The notes under the pieces: model-generated | What the model saw: only the letters and a program-made list of their open reading frames with translations | The model's database searches: none | What the model was told of the DNA's origin: nothing | NCBI RefSeq assembly: GCF_902459465.1 | Contig: NC_047073.1 | Location: 9,239,036-9,303,035 of the forward strand | Direction: 5' to 3' | Length of the DNA stretch: 64,000 bases | DNA from: Asterias rubens | Lineage: Eukaryota; Echinodermata; Asteroidea; Forcipulatida; Asteriidae | Program-made: the position numbers and the translations under genes | Shown: positions 1 to 11,000 of the stretch, one piece after another | How the letters are laid out: every line of letters begins with the position of its first letter | Position numbering within the stretch: position 1 is the stretch's first letter

Positions 1-12
1 TCTTTTTTTTAG

Positions 13-2801
13 GTAACAGTGAGTAACGCCTTGGGTATTAAGACTACTGCTCTGTTGACTGATATGAACAGCCCTATTGGCTGCACGGCAGGCAATGCTC
101 TCGAGGTGGCGGAAGCCATACAGTGTCTGCAGGGATCGGGACCAGATGATTTAAGGGAGCTGGTGTGCCAGCTTGGTGAGGTTTGATGCCGTTTTCTTAA
201 ATGCTGCAGTCTTCTTTCGGATTTCCTTTCGGTTCAGTGCGTCATTTAGTTTTTCAAATGTCATTTGAAATGACAATAATGGGAAACCTTTTGGGACGTT
301 TGGTGGCATGAAGTAATTAAACAAAAATCTGCGCAATTATGCGCATCCCCGGAGCTTTTCGAAAAGCGCTGGATAAGGGTATTCGAAATGATTATTTTGT
401 TTACACAATTCTCGGTTTCCTTCTTGATTGTTGAATGAAATTCGTTCAAGCAGGTCTTTAAGCAATATGAATATCACCTGGTATGCCTTCTTTGCGCATT
501 AAGTGCTTTCCATGTTCGGCCCTCGTGTTATCAGTGTGAATGGCGTCACTCCCTAAGCGCCCGCCATTTTGTTTCTTCGCAGGTATGGTTTATGGTGTGA
601 TCATCCATCGAAGCGTACATTATTTTATATACGAGAGGTAAAAATATGTTTGAAAGGCGGTCTTTTAAAAGAAATTACATTTCAATATTTGAGTTTGCTG
701 TTTTTAATGTTTATGTATACACAGGTGGACACTTGTTATTTATAAGTGGAAAGGCTGACTCCCCAGCCGATGGGATCGCAACCATCCAGACTACTCTACA
801 GGATGGTACAGCTTGTGCAAAGTTCCAGGCTATGCTGGTGGCCCAGGGTGTATTGTCGTCAATAGCCGAGAGACTATGCCAGTCTAAACTAGATCAAGTC
901 GATGACGTATGGAAAGTGTTAGAGAGAGCGGCGTATACCACGGAACTACAGGCTGAACAATGTGGTACATTGACACATAGCTAATTTGTGTGCTCTTTTA
1001 TCATTTTGCATTTTAAATAATTATAATATATTTATAATATGACCATATGCACCAGAAAGTTGGTATATATATAGATAATGTTCGTAGCTAAGTTACGTAC
1101 CACTGATCAGTGCCCCCCGCCCCTCCCCTTTAAAACACTGAGGCTGCTTAGCTTTACGCATTATTTTCATCCAAATACGTGGGTTTCTCCAGTGTTTTCC
1201 GGCCCTCAAACAAAAACCAAACTTAACAACAACGACTAACCTAACGGAGAGCTGTTGATAGTATAACACATTGTGAGAAACAGATCCTGATTTCGAAGCA
1301 CGACAGGCTGTAAGAAGGAACAAAATCTACCTGGTAAATACAATGAAGATGCACGTGGTATTAATACCGCAAACAAAAATGTAACAGTAATTCTAATTTG
1401 ATGCCCACATGCCTGTATCTTTTGCTAACGATATTAATTATAGAAACAGAATATCAAAGTGTTGTAATATTTTTGTTTATCCACAAGGTTACGTTCAATC
1501 TATTGACGCTCTTGCCCTCGGCAAGGTCATCCTGGAGCTTGGCGCTGGGCGGTCCGTGGCGGGAGCCGACATCGACTACTCGGTCGGCTTTCGGCTTCTC
1601 GTCAAAGTTGGTTCACAATTGAAAATAGGTGGGTGACAAAGTATACATTTGGATAGGATAAGACTTAAGGGCGATACAAACCGGCTGTCACTCAGCCAGA
1701 GCCACCACTACTCGCAAAAAGATTTTACACGGTGTCACTGCAAACCTTACTTACATTTTGGGTAGGTTTGACAATAATTCACACCGTTATAACAACCACA
1801 AAGCAAAAATTTCCTGCTGCCAAGTTTTATAATATAATAAAACTATATAGAGGAGACGTCCTTGGCTTTCGATCCAAACCGGATCTTCGTCAGAGGCATG
1901 TGTATAGTGAAGACCATCGTATCTTCTTCAAATCGAATATTAAACCCACTAACAATGGCAAACGGAATACAGAAGTCAAGCATACTTATTTTGAACCCAA
2001 TACTCGATCTATCAGATTCGCCTTAAGTGTATCTACGCTGCAAAGTTCAAGGATAGAGGTTGTCACCCAACTGTTTCTTTTTAGTGAGGGTTTACATTTT
2101 CCCCAGGAACAGGGCCATATACGGAGCTTTTAAAGGGATATGCGTGAAAAAAACATTGTAAAACAAACTGCGTGCGAACGAAAGAAATCTGCGTGCGAAC
2201 GAAAAAAATCTGCGTGCGAACGAAAACAATCTGCGTGCGAACGAAACACAAATCTGCGTGCGAACGAGGGCAAATCTGCGTGCGAACGAAGACAAATTGC
2301 GTTTTGGTAAGCAGACGACTCCCGAGTGGAATTGGCAATTGAAATTATTAGTGGTTTCTCTTTTGATCGTTTTAGTTACAGCCAACACTCACACAAAAGA
2401 GATTTACACACGGTTGTAGCCGCAAGTTGTTTATAAAATTTGGCTCAGCACATATTACGCTTTTGAATCAAGCCATGGGGTATAGAGAACTTTGTGTGCC
2501 GTCATTATTCTGGAGCAAAAATTAGTACACATGGTTGTCATCGCATTTAGTATTATGGCTCAAAATAAACATTACGTCTTGGATGGATGAGGGATAGAGT
2601 GTTACGTCATTATTCTGGAGCAAAACAAAAAACTAATGCAAATTGTTCCCGCCCGTTTTAGGTCAGAGCTGGATCAGCATGTATCACAACACATCACCGC
2701 TATCCGAAGATCACATACTGAGGTTACAATGTGGACTAGTGATTGGATTAGACAAGGTCACACCGCCACCTCGAGTTCATGAGGTCATAACTGCAGACTA
2801 A
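13..2801 (+). CDS. TYMP: Thymidine phosphorylase, C-terminal part (5' exons outside window)
   Basis: This is the 3' part of a thymidine phosphorylase gene. The enzyme splits thymidine with phosphate into thymine and 2-deoxyribose-1-phosphate (nucleoside salvage). Coding exons are 13-175, 725-964, 1488-1628 and 2662-2801, and the stop is TAA at 2799-2801. All junctions are AG/GT and the phases agree, giving 227 residues. The first exon reads [19 protein letters not shown] and then [12 protein letters not shown], the conserved block of the pyrimidine nucleoside phosphorylase family. Exon 3 carries LGAGRS, typical of the C-terminal alpha/beta domain. The N-terminal and phosphate-binding parts lie upstream of the window. 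Intron 3 (1629-2661) contains a 22-25 bp tandem repeat. Family assignment is strong from motif order. Animal TYMP is meant rather than bacterial DeoA because of the introns. Confidence 0.93.
2166..2303. repeat. Tandem repeat, about 22-25 bp unit, in TYMP intron 3
   Basis: About six copies of a unit built on ctgcgtgcgaacgaa, separated by short A-rich spacers of changing length. The last copies are degenerate. It opens spurious reading frames rich in FVRTQI on the minus strand; these are repeat translation, not a gene. Confidence 0.9.
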
Positions 2802-3265
2802 AGTTCATATCCTAGATTGAAACTGTAGGCAAAAAAAAAACATGTTTAGCGTCCAGCCTTTAAAAAAAAAAAATTATCTGTTAGTTTCCTAAATATCATA
2901 TTATGTGTAGAAAAATACAATGATTCTAATAAGATTTGTTTCAGTCCATAAAAGCAATCAATGTTCGTCTATTAATTTATTAATCAATCAATTAGAATCT
3001 TGGCGTCATGGGTACAACATAGTACTTCATAAACTGGGTGCAGTCACTTTCATTGCAATGTCTAAACTTCTCTATGGCTCTTGCAATACACTGCGGACCT
3101 GTATGGGTTGAGGACTCTCGGGGAGAGTCTAAGAAGATGATGTCGTGATGTTGGCATCTTTTTATTTGTTTTTGAAAAATGTCAACTTGTTACTAATTAA
3201 CCACATGACCCTCATTTGCATATTAAATTAGAAAACCTTTGCAGCACCATATCTCAAGAAGTAAC

Positions 3266-3715
3266 TTTTAAGTGTGCTTTATTATTTGTTTTGAGCAACA
3301 GTCGTTAATCTTCAACGGTGTCCAGTGCCTTTAAGAGGTTTTCAAAGAAATTGAAGTTAACTTTTAAGTGTGATTTATTATTTGTTTTTAGCAACAGTCG
3401 TTTATATCTCTTCTGCGGATACATTTGTTTAATATTTGTAGCACGAAAGCTGACGTAATTAAATTCTTGGTTAGCTGTTACGCGATTAAAGCCATTACAA
3501 ATATTGTACAAACTCTTATGTGTGCTTTATTTGTTTTGAGCAAGTCGTTTATGTCTCTTCTTCGGACAAATTTGCTTGATATTTGTAGCGTGCTATTATC
3601 AGTTGGCCATGACGTCATTAAATAGTGAGAAAATCTGAATTAGCTGTTACGCAAGATTTTAAAACTGCATAAACTTTTTATGTGTGCTTTATTTGTTTTG
3701 AGCAACAGTCGGCTG
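3266..3715. repeat. Degenerate tandem repeat, roughly 160-bp period
   Basis: The phrase gtgctttatttgttttgagc recurs with small changes near 3275, 3370, 3522 and 3682. Between the later copies the intervening sequence is also similar (tctcttct.cgga, atatttgtagc, tagctgttacgc). This points to an old tandem duplication. Confidence 0.7.
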
Positions 3716-5000
3716 TACCATAGCCTTGTCCAAGGCTCTTTACGCAGGCACCCTGCTCTGAATTTGCATATTACATGTATACATCTATCTGTCACGATCG
3801 TACTTGATAAACAGTACTTGATACCGTGGGGTCGAAGTACGTTTTTTTACATGTCTCATTTAATGTCTCATTAAACACATTCTCATCTGTACATTTCACT
3901 ATCGTACATGTTTATTACAAATAAATAGCGAATATATACATTAATCATTTGATTTTCTAACGATGAAGCTTAAAGAAAAAGCTACAAACTTGTAAAAGAA
4001 TTATAAATACTTAAAGATAAAATAATAAGAACACACATTTCTTTTATAGATCCAGATATGAGATATGAACATAGTTTTGAAAGACGCCCTGCAGCAATAG
4101 CATAATAGGATAACTTCTAGTTTTAAACTAATTTTCAAAAAAAATGTGACCTTAGTACAAACGGGTGAGAGGCATTGCTGGCAAAAACAAATCTGAAACT
4201 CAGGATCTACATTATAGGAGGTACATTGAAATGATGTAATTTACACCTTGTGGTAGTCCCTGGGGTTTGAGTGAGTTTCTGTGAACAGTATCCTCAGTAC
4301 TGATTTAAAGAGCAGGATTTCTTGTTATCTGAACAATAAATAGCTACTTATTTTCCACCAGCTAACAGTAACGAGTCTGAATTTTCTCATTCCCTTGAGT
4401 TGAAAGGAAAGAGAACTGGCGAGTTAAATTTAAAGCATTTTTAACGAGAAAAGGAAAGAAAATTTATAAACTGTAAATAATAATATAGATTTGTATTTTT
4501 TGTTCACAGCATTATATTTCCTAGCCGGGATTGAAACCGATGAAAACGGGAAAATAACATTTGTTTTCGTTTATTTGTGTTGGTTTTATTTTTGTTTGTT
4601 TACCTGAAATCTTATCAACGGTTATCCTGAGAGCCTCTTTTATGTTCATGTCTAATCTACTTTATGGACTTTTTCCGGTAACAATATTTACATAAATTGA
4701 CCTTTTTGTTAGCCATTTCGTTATCGTTTTACAAACTATTTTTTAAATAAGTTTCAGTTTTGAAATAAACCTCGACTATTTACTGCTAGACATGGAGTTT
4801 TTGTTTCATTTTATGACTACATACTGTAAGAGGAAATTAAAACAATGGTGACCTTTTTAAAAGATTTTATGTTTGCATCGGGATAAAGAATGTAATTTGG
4901 AGAAAAAAAAAATATATAAAAATTATAATCTTTATCCCCCCCATGAAAATGTTTTTTTTTGTTTAAATCGTTTCGGTAATCAACTGCCTCTATAGCCATC

Positions 5001-5241
5001 GGCCAATTTCATAGAGCTGCTTAAGCAAAAACTTTGCTTAAGCACGAAAATAGCACGCTTATTTTACACATGTTACTGGCCAAAATTTCATGCCATATAC
5101 ATTGCTTATGACTAGTATTTAGCTGTTGTTTACTTAGCATAACAATTGAGTGGAGTCTTGGCCAGTAATCTGATTTTACTAAGCAATGAATTGTTTGCTT
5201 AAGCAAAATTTTGTGCTTAAGCAGCTCTATGAAATTGGGCC
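5001..5241. mobile_element. Hairpin MITE, family A
   Basis: Termini are ggccaatttcatagagctgc and its complement ending gctctatgaaattgggcc. Nearly the whole 240 bp folds back on itself. No coding capacity. Other copies are near 9424, 25410, 34750, 35100, 36336 and 40834. Confidence 0.85.
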
Positions 5242-5308
5242 CTGGTGGCTAGCGGTAAAACATCTGCTCCAGAAATAAAAAGGTTGAGGGTTCAAATCCC
5301 ACCAGAGT
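5242..5308 (+). other. tRNA-like sequence (SINE head or tRNA pseudogene)
   Basis: It begins CTGGTGG and ends CCACCAG, a perfect 7-bp acceptor stem. It has a box-A-like TGGCTAGCGGT and a box B GGGTTCAAATCCC with the T-arm stem. The anticodon stem is poor, so a working tRNA is unlikely. It begins right where MITE A at 5001-5241 ends. Confidence 0.55.
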
Positions 5309-5537
5309 GATTTGACCATGGACATTTTTTTCACAGAACTCAGGAAAGTTCCAAGTGTACAGTGCTTAATACACAACACTAAGGGTAACAAACAAGTGAT
5401 AGTGCTCTTTATTAGATTGAAAAACACACACAAAAAAGTGTGTTTTTAAGAGACTAATTCAACGTTATCTTCCAAAAGATAACTTTTTCAGGATTATGTA
5501 CATCAAGCATTTCAGAAAGTAAATACCAAGCTACTCA

Positions 5538-5680
5538 GGCATGCAACTGTAACTTCACCAAAAAGAGGAAATTACACAAATTCAAGGATTTTGTATAGTA
5601 TTTTTAAATTTTGAATTGTAAAACTGTGATTAAAAAAAAAAGGGACTCAGGTGATCCAAGGAAAGTTGCATGCCTGGCTA
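5538..5680. mobile_element. Inverted-repeat element, family L
   Basis: Starts near caggcatgcaact and ends near agttgcatgcctgg, so the ends are inverted copies. The same ends bound copies at 36222-36620 and 43465-43590. No coding sequence. Confidence 0.6.
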
Positions 5681-5906
5681 CTAAATCCAGAAATCTTGCC
5701 ACGAAGTAACATGTTACCAGCCAAATTGTCACTGATGTGTACATATTATAGATGCGCCTGGTTTTCTGCTACATCTGCTAAGCAAGTTTCAAAAGTGGGC
5801 ACTGGTATACAGTACTCCAAACTTATGAATGTTCCAAGCACACCTTTTTGTTTAAGGAAGACTGCACCATGTCCATAGCTGTACATGGAATTATAAACTC
5901 AAACTT

Positions 5907-6221
5907 GCTAACTACACATGTGATATCGCCGACACATCTCATCAGCACTAGATGGATCGCACAAAGTGTAAATGACCGCCATATTTGATGATAAACACTG
6001 GAAAAGTGTACTCTCTGCGCAAAACTCTCAGCCAATGTCATGTGCAATCCATCTACTCCTTTTGAACATTAATTTCCAAGGCAATTGAAGCAGAAAACAT
6101 CACTTCATTTATACTTCTCAAATCAATCAATGAAACATTAAGATTCGACTGTAAAATGTTCCTTATTTTCACAGGGTCGAACCCGCTAACTGCACATGTG
6201 ATATCGCCGACACATCTCAAG
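5907..6221. repeat. Pair of 33-bp direct repeats
   Basis: gctaactacacatgtgatat followed by cgccgacacatctca occurs at about 5907-5941, and again at about 6186-6221 with one base changed. The 240 bp between them are not similar. Nature unknown. Confidence 0.8.
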
Positions 6222-6899
6222 GACATGGTCAGTACAAGTGCAGTAACCGGGTTCATGATTTGGGTTCATGATTTGTTCAGGCTTTGATTTCTATTTTGCT
6301 TATATTTCTCAATGGTGTCATTTTCTTAAACTGATGACTACATGTATGCAATTTTCTTATGCCATGAGAGAGCGCAATACAAAATCAATAAATTATTATT
6401 AATTATGAGTTCCATGTTCAACCATAGATCCGCTATGATCATGATGACAGCCCCCCACCCTACCCTATTTGTTAAGCTTAGCAGATTCAGGTTACCAGCC
6501 AACTTGCCATGAAATACACATTGACCGTATCCAGCTCCCAATAATCCTCGCTCAGCAATTACATTGGATAAGTATTTGATTCTTCTTGAGAAAAAAACAA
6601 AAACAAAATAACAAAACGGCTTGTACCGACTTCAAAGAAGTGATTGTTCTTCAAATAACTTACATCTCTCCCATGTTAAAAACCATCCCTGCCAACCCAT
6701 CAACAACACCCATCCCCTACAGAGTAGACGAAACCTCACTATGTAATAACAGTGTCTGTGCACTTAATAGTCCACTCTTCCGAGTCTTTCTCCGGCATTA
6801 TATGATGACCAATCTGCAAAGGTCAGAACATACAAAAATTGCGGTTAATGGTCTACTTGCTCTCTTATCTGTCAATATTTAGTATTAATTGTATGCATG

Positions 6900-7130
6900 T
6901 AGGTTTGCTACTTGTATAACACAGCGTTTACAACAGTAAAGAGAAATTTATCAACACATCATTCAACATTATACAAACAAAACAGCAATAATACATCAAC
7001 TAGGAAAGAGGTATGTTTTGAGGATCTTCTTAAACACATCCAATGATGGAGCAATTTGTACGCATTAAAATAGTCTGGTACCTGATCATGAAAGAAATAG
7101 AAATACAAGAATCTTAAATACAATCCTTTA
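6900..7130 (-). mobile_element. LINE 3' fragment (CR1/L2-like reverse transcriptase C-terminus)
   Basis: The minus strand at 6996-7050 encodes PSLDVFKKILKTYLFPS and then a stop. This is the usual C-terminal ending of CR1/L2-clade ORF2 proteins. Upstream sequence is frameshifted and decayed. Confidence 0.6.
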
Positions 7131-7138
7131 ATTAATAA

Positions 7139-7570
7139 TAATAATATAATGATAAAACCATTCTTATATAGCGCATATCACCGTGAGGTCCCTATGCGCT
7201 GTAAAAGGAAATCAACAATTATTGTATGAAGTAAACAGATATGTTTTTAACCGGGTTTTGAATTGTTCTGATGTCTCAGCCTGTTTGACAGCCTCTGGAA
7301 GACTGTTCCATAACTGAACTGCTGCATATTGGAAAGAGTGGGAACCGTACGACTTGGTTTTGGTAACCAATGAAGCGATCTTAAAAGAGGCATGGCATCA
7401 TGACGGCGATCTAACCTAAAGATAACACGAGCAGCCCAGTTCTGCAAACTTTGAAGTCTCTTAATATGCATCTGTGGAACTTCAGTAAGCAACCCATTAC
7501 AATAATCTAACCGAGAAAGAACATGGCAGCAAATCACATGAAGATAATGCCTCTTCAGATACATACTTCC
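7139..7570 (-). mobile_element. LINE 3' end, CR1/L2-like, with hairpin tail and ATT repeat
   Basis: Reading on the minus strand, SRLDYCNGLL, LQSLQNWAARVI and LHWLP are the conserved thumb-region blocks that follow the reverse transcriptase of CR1/L2-type elements. A second frame then continues AAVQLWNSLPEAVK and FKTRLKTYLF to a stop. One frameshift separates them. The 3' tail holds a short hairpin around agcgcat..atgcgctatataa, followed by an ATT microsatellite. The 5' part is missing, as is usual for LINE copies. Confidence 0.85.
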
Positions 7571-7592
7571 TTATCTGTGACACAATGTTTAT

Positions 7593-7968
7593 AGGGAAGG
7601 TACACATTTGGTAATTACTCAAAACAAATATTAACTTAAAAACTGACTTGGTAACGAGCATTGGAGAGCTGTTGATAGTACAAAACATTGTGGGAAACGA
7701 CTCCCTCTAAAGTACTGTAGTTTTTGAGAAAGAGGTAATTTCTCACTAAAATAATAAAAGACTTCTAGCTAGAAGTCTTTTATTCCTATCTGAAAGCACA
7801 CAAATTCGTCCGGCAAGGGTGTTTTTTCTTTCATCATTTTCTCGCAACTTCGATGACCAATCGAGCCCAAATTTTGACAGGCTTGTTATTTTATGCTAAT
7901 GATGGAATAAACCAAGTGAAAACACTGGTCTTTGACAATAACCAAGTGTGTACAGTGCCTTTAAAAAC
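7593..7968. mobile_element. Hairpin MITE, family B
   Basis: A roughly 375-bp palindromic element, diverged at its left end. Diagnostic pieces are ggtaattactcaaaa, gagctgttgatagta, cacttcgatgacca-like sequence and acagtgccttta. It ends about 40 bp from EFCAB7 exon 12. Confidence 0.75.
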
Positions 7969-8007
7969 GCATTATAATGAATCAGCAATCTCCTCTGCCA
8001 AACTTAC

Positions 8008-11000
8008 CACAACTGTCTTTGGGGGCACCACTATGGTGTGGTTCAGGTCAGGTCTGCTACTGATGCAATTACTGCTCTTCCCACAGTCCAGCTTGAGTGA
8101 AAACTTTGTGGACGCCTGGAAAATAAAAATATATTTGTTGATTACACCCGTCGTTAATCAAAATATTACATCATTGTTTTGAAAATGAAGAAATCAATTC
8201 TAAGTTGCTGCTTTTCCCATGAACATTTAATGAAAATCATGAAAATCAGTTTTCTATCATATCTCTGCATATTCCATGAAAAGCCCTTAAAATATCTTCT
8301 TGGTCTAGAGCTGCACTCCCTGAAGAAATAAGATGGTATATTACAGAGGTTTATAGACTCTGTACTTCAACACTAATATACCTCTTGCATAAAACACCAC
8401 ATGCCCAAAACAGCACCAAAACTAAGGTCAATGAGGACATATCAATGGCTGGGAGTGATGCACGGTGCATACACTATGAGTTATCACACAAGCTTGAGTG
8501 GAATACGGAAAAATATAGCCCTTTTGCATCCCATATCCAACGAGGCCGAAGGCTGAAAGTAAGAGAACTTTCAGATTGTAACAAATGAATAAGATTTCTG
8601 GGCCTCATACTTCAACCTTAGTTTGGTCTGGCAGTTTTTCCTTAATAGCAAAGGGCACCTCATTTAGGGAATCTTTTCAACTGGAAGATTTTGAAGGCCA
8701 ACAAGGCAATACCCAGGGGGCATCTCTGTTGATGCGTGACGTATCAGGCTTTGCATTTTGCCTCTAAGAACAATAATGAGAGTACTCTAAATCTGAGAGA
8801 GTTTGTACCTTATTCTCAACTGTGATTGTGAAGATAGAGTCGCTGACCGATGTGTGCATCACAGCATCCACCGCCTCCTTGATTTTGATTCTCTCCTCGC
8901 CACTTGTTCTGACCGCTTCACAGACGGCCCGCTCGAGGGCCGCACCCCCGCCCTGGAGTGGCAGGGCCCTGATATGACTCTTGCACTTGTCTGTGTAGGC
9001 GTCGACGATAAACGGGAGTGACTGAAGGTGGGGGTTTCGGGAGAAAAATGAATAAATCAAAATTATGAAAGATTGACATAATGGCGCAATACCAACACTT
9101 GTATAGCGCTTTACCATGTTGACACGATCTAGGGCGCTGAACATGGCACATGGCACTAGTCAAAAACTAAACAGGCACAAATGTATGGTCAAATTAAAAT
9201 AAAATCTGAAACTGAATCATAACAATAGGAGTGAAAATCCTTAAAAACTTTCACTTTGTTAGTAATACATGTTACTAGATTAAATGAATTACTGAAATAT
9301 TAAACATGCAATCTAAAATGAGAAACATCAAAAAACATAACTAATCAGCAGAAGACTAAAAATACTTTTTACTTATTAACAATTAAAATCTATTTAACCA
9401 TTCACTGGCAGCAGACTTTACCAGGGCCCAATTTCATGGCTCTGCTTACCTCCGAATTCCGCGCTTACTATCACGACTCCCCGCTTACGTGCAAGCACCG
9501 AATTTCTGCGCTAGCCTTGTAAGCATAGAATGCCTAGTATCGTTTAGTGCGCACGCGCAGAAGCCAAAATTTGCCGCTAACCCGTGAAATACCCTTGCCG
9601 TAAGCACAGAATTCCCTGCTTCCGTAAGCGCCGATTCTGTGCTTACGGTAAGCAGAGCCATGAAATTGGGCCAAGGTAAATTTCCATTGCTTACGTAGTT
9701 AGAGCATTCACGAGACAATGGATTTAACTGGTAAGTCTGCTGCCACCTACATCCAAAAAGTCTTCCATTGTAAAATCACACAAACTCACAATAAATTTTT
9801 GAGTTATCAAGACTTGGGAAAAGACTAACGTTACCTCGTCTAACGCCAAGTCGTCTGAGAAGCCCATTGATTGTAGAGTGACCCAAAGGTCATCAGTGTC
9901 ACCATCGAGGTCATTGGCCTCCATCTGATTCAGATCCATGAATCCCTTCCGGGTCAATTCACCCTTCTTCAGCTCAAAATTCTCTGCAATTATTTATCGG
10001 ATATTAACAACTTCAGTACCAAACCAAATTGCTTAACTTGCCATATAACATTTAGGTATATATATGAGGACATATCAATGGCTGGGAGTGGTGCATATAA
10101 TTGAATTTAATATTTATATAATTTCTTGGGTAGATAAAAAGTACAATAATGGGTAAAAACATAAAAAAAATACAGCAATGAGCAATTACAAAACAGAGGA
10201 AGGAAAAAGAAACAGCTGGAGCCCAAAGGATTGCCTAAAAGGAACAAAGTTCCTGTCCAGAGGCTCTCCTCTCTTGCTGGCCCTAAAGAGAACAAATATA
10301 TTGATACATAAAAAATATTAAAGGCAGTAGACACTATTGGTAATTGTCAAAGACCAGTCTTCTCACTTGGTGTATCTCAACATATGCATAAAATAACAAA
10401 CCTGTGAAAATTTGAGCTCAATTGGTCATAGTAGTTGCGAGATAAAAATGAAAAAAACATCCTTGTCACACGAAGTTGTATGCTTTCACGGATGCTTGAT
10501 TTCGAGACCTCAAATTCTAAACTTGAGGTCTCAAAATCAAACTCATGGAAAAATACTTCTTTCTCGAAAACTACGTCACTTCAGAGGGAGCCGTTTCTCA
10601 CAATGTTTTATACTATCAACCTCTCCCCATTACTCGTTACCAAGTAAGGTTTTATGCTAATAATTATTTTGAGTCATTACCAATAGTGTCCACTGCCTTT
10701 AACATACAAACAGCAATAACAAAATTACAAATACAAATAAAAATACACATTCAAGTGCAAACAAGAAAGGTTAAAATATAAATGAAAAAAACAATGAGAT
10801 GATAAGGAAGTAAAATGGCAGTTGAAAAGCTGAGTAGGGAAGGACACGGCTTACAATGTGTTCAAATCGCAGGCGTTCCAGGGCGTGTTTGGCAGCCAGC
10901 TACATTGACCATAAATGACAATGCAGCATATGTACTGCAGTACATCTAAGAAAAGAAAATCACCCTTGTGTTTCTTGCATGGTTTGCTGAAGTTTGCCTA

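Larger units (their letters stand above)
2802..8007. other. Intergenic region between TYMP and EFCAB7 3' ends
   Basis: The two flanking genes converge here. The stretch holds tandem repeats (3266-3715), inverted-repeat elements (5001-5241, 5538-5680, 7593-7968), a tRNA-like sequence (5242-5308), a 33-bp direct repeat (5907 and 6186) and two LINE 3' ends (6900-7570). The missing last EFCAB7 exon should be in it. Between 3900 and 5000 I see only AT-rich sequence. Confidence 0.7.

Noticed and set aside
2081-2388. Minus-strand frames rich in FVRTQI / SFARR
   Set aside because: They are translations of the 22-25 bp tandem repeat in a TYMP intron, in two frames at once.
5823-6256. Last EFCAB7 exon among minus frames with CVGDITC
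   Set aside because: The cysteine-containing peptides come from the 33-bp direct repeat. No acceptor in the right phase followed by the expected ending was found.
10412-10781. Three overlapping plus-strand frames of 70-82 codons
   Set aside because: They lie wholly in a family B MITE. The same peptides (SHEVVCF, SLQREPFLTMFYTINLSP) recur at 24867, 37385 and 56240, always within MITE copies.
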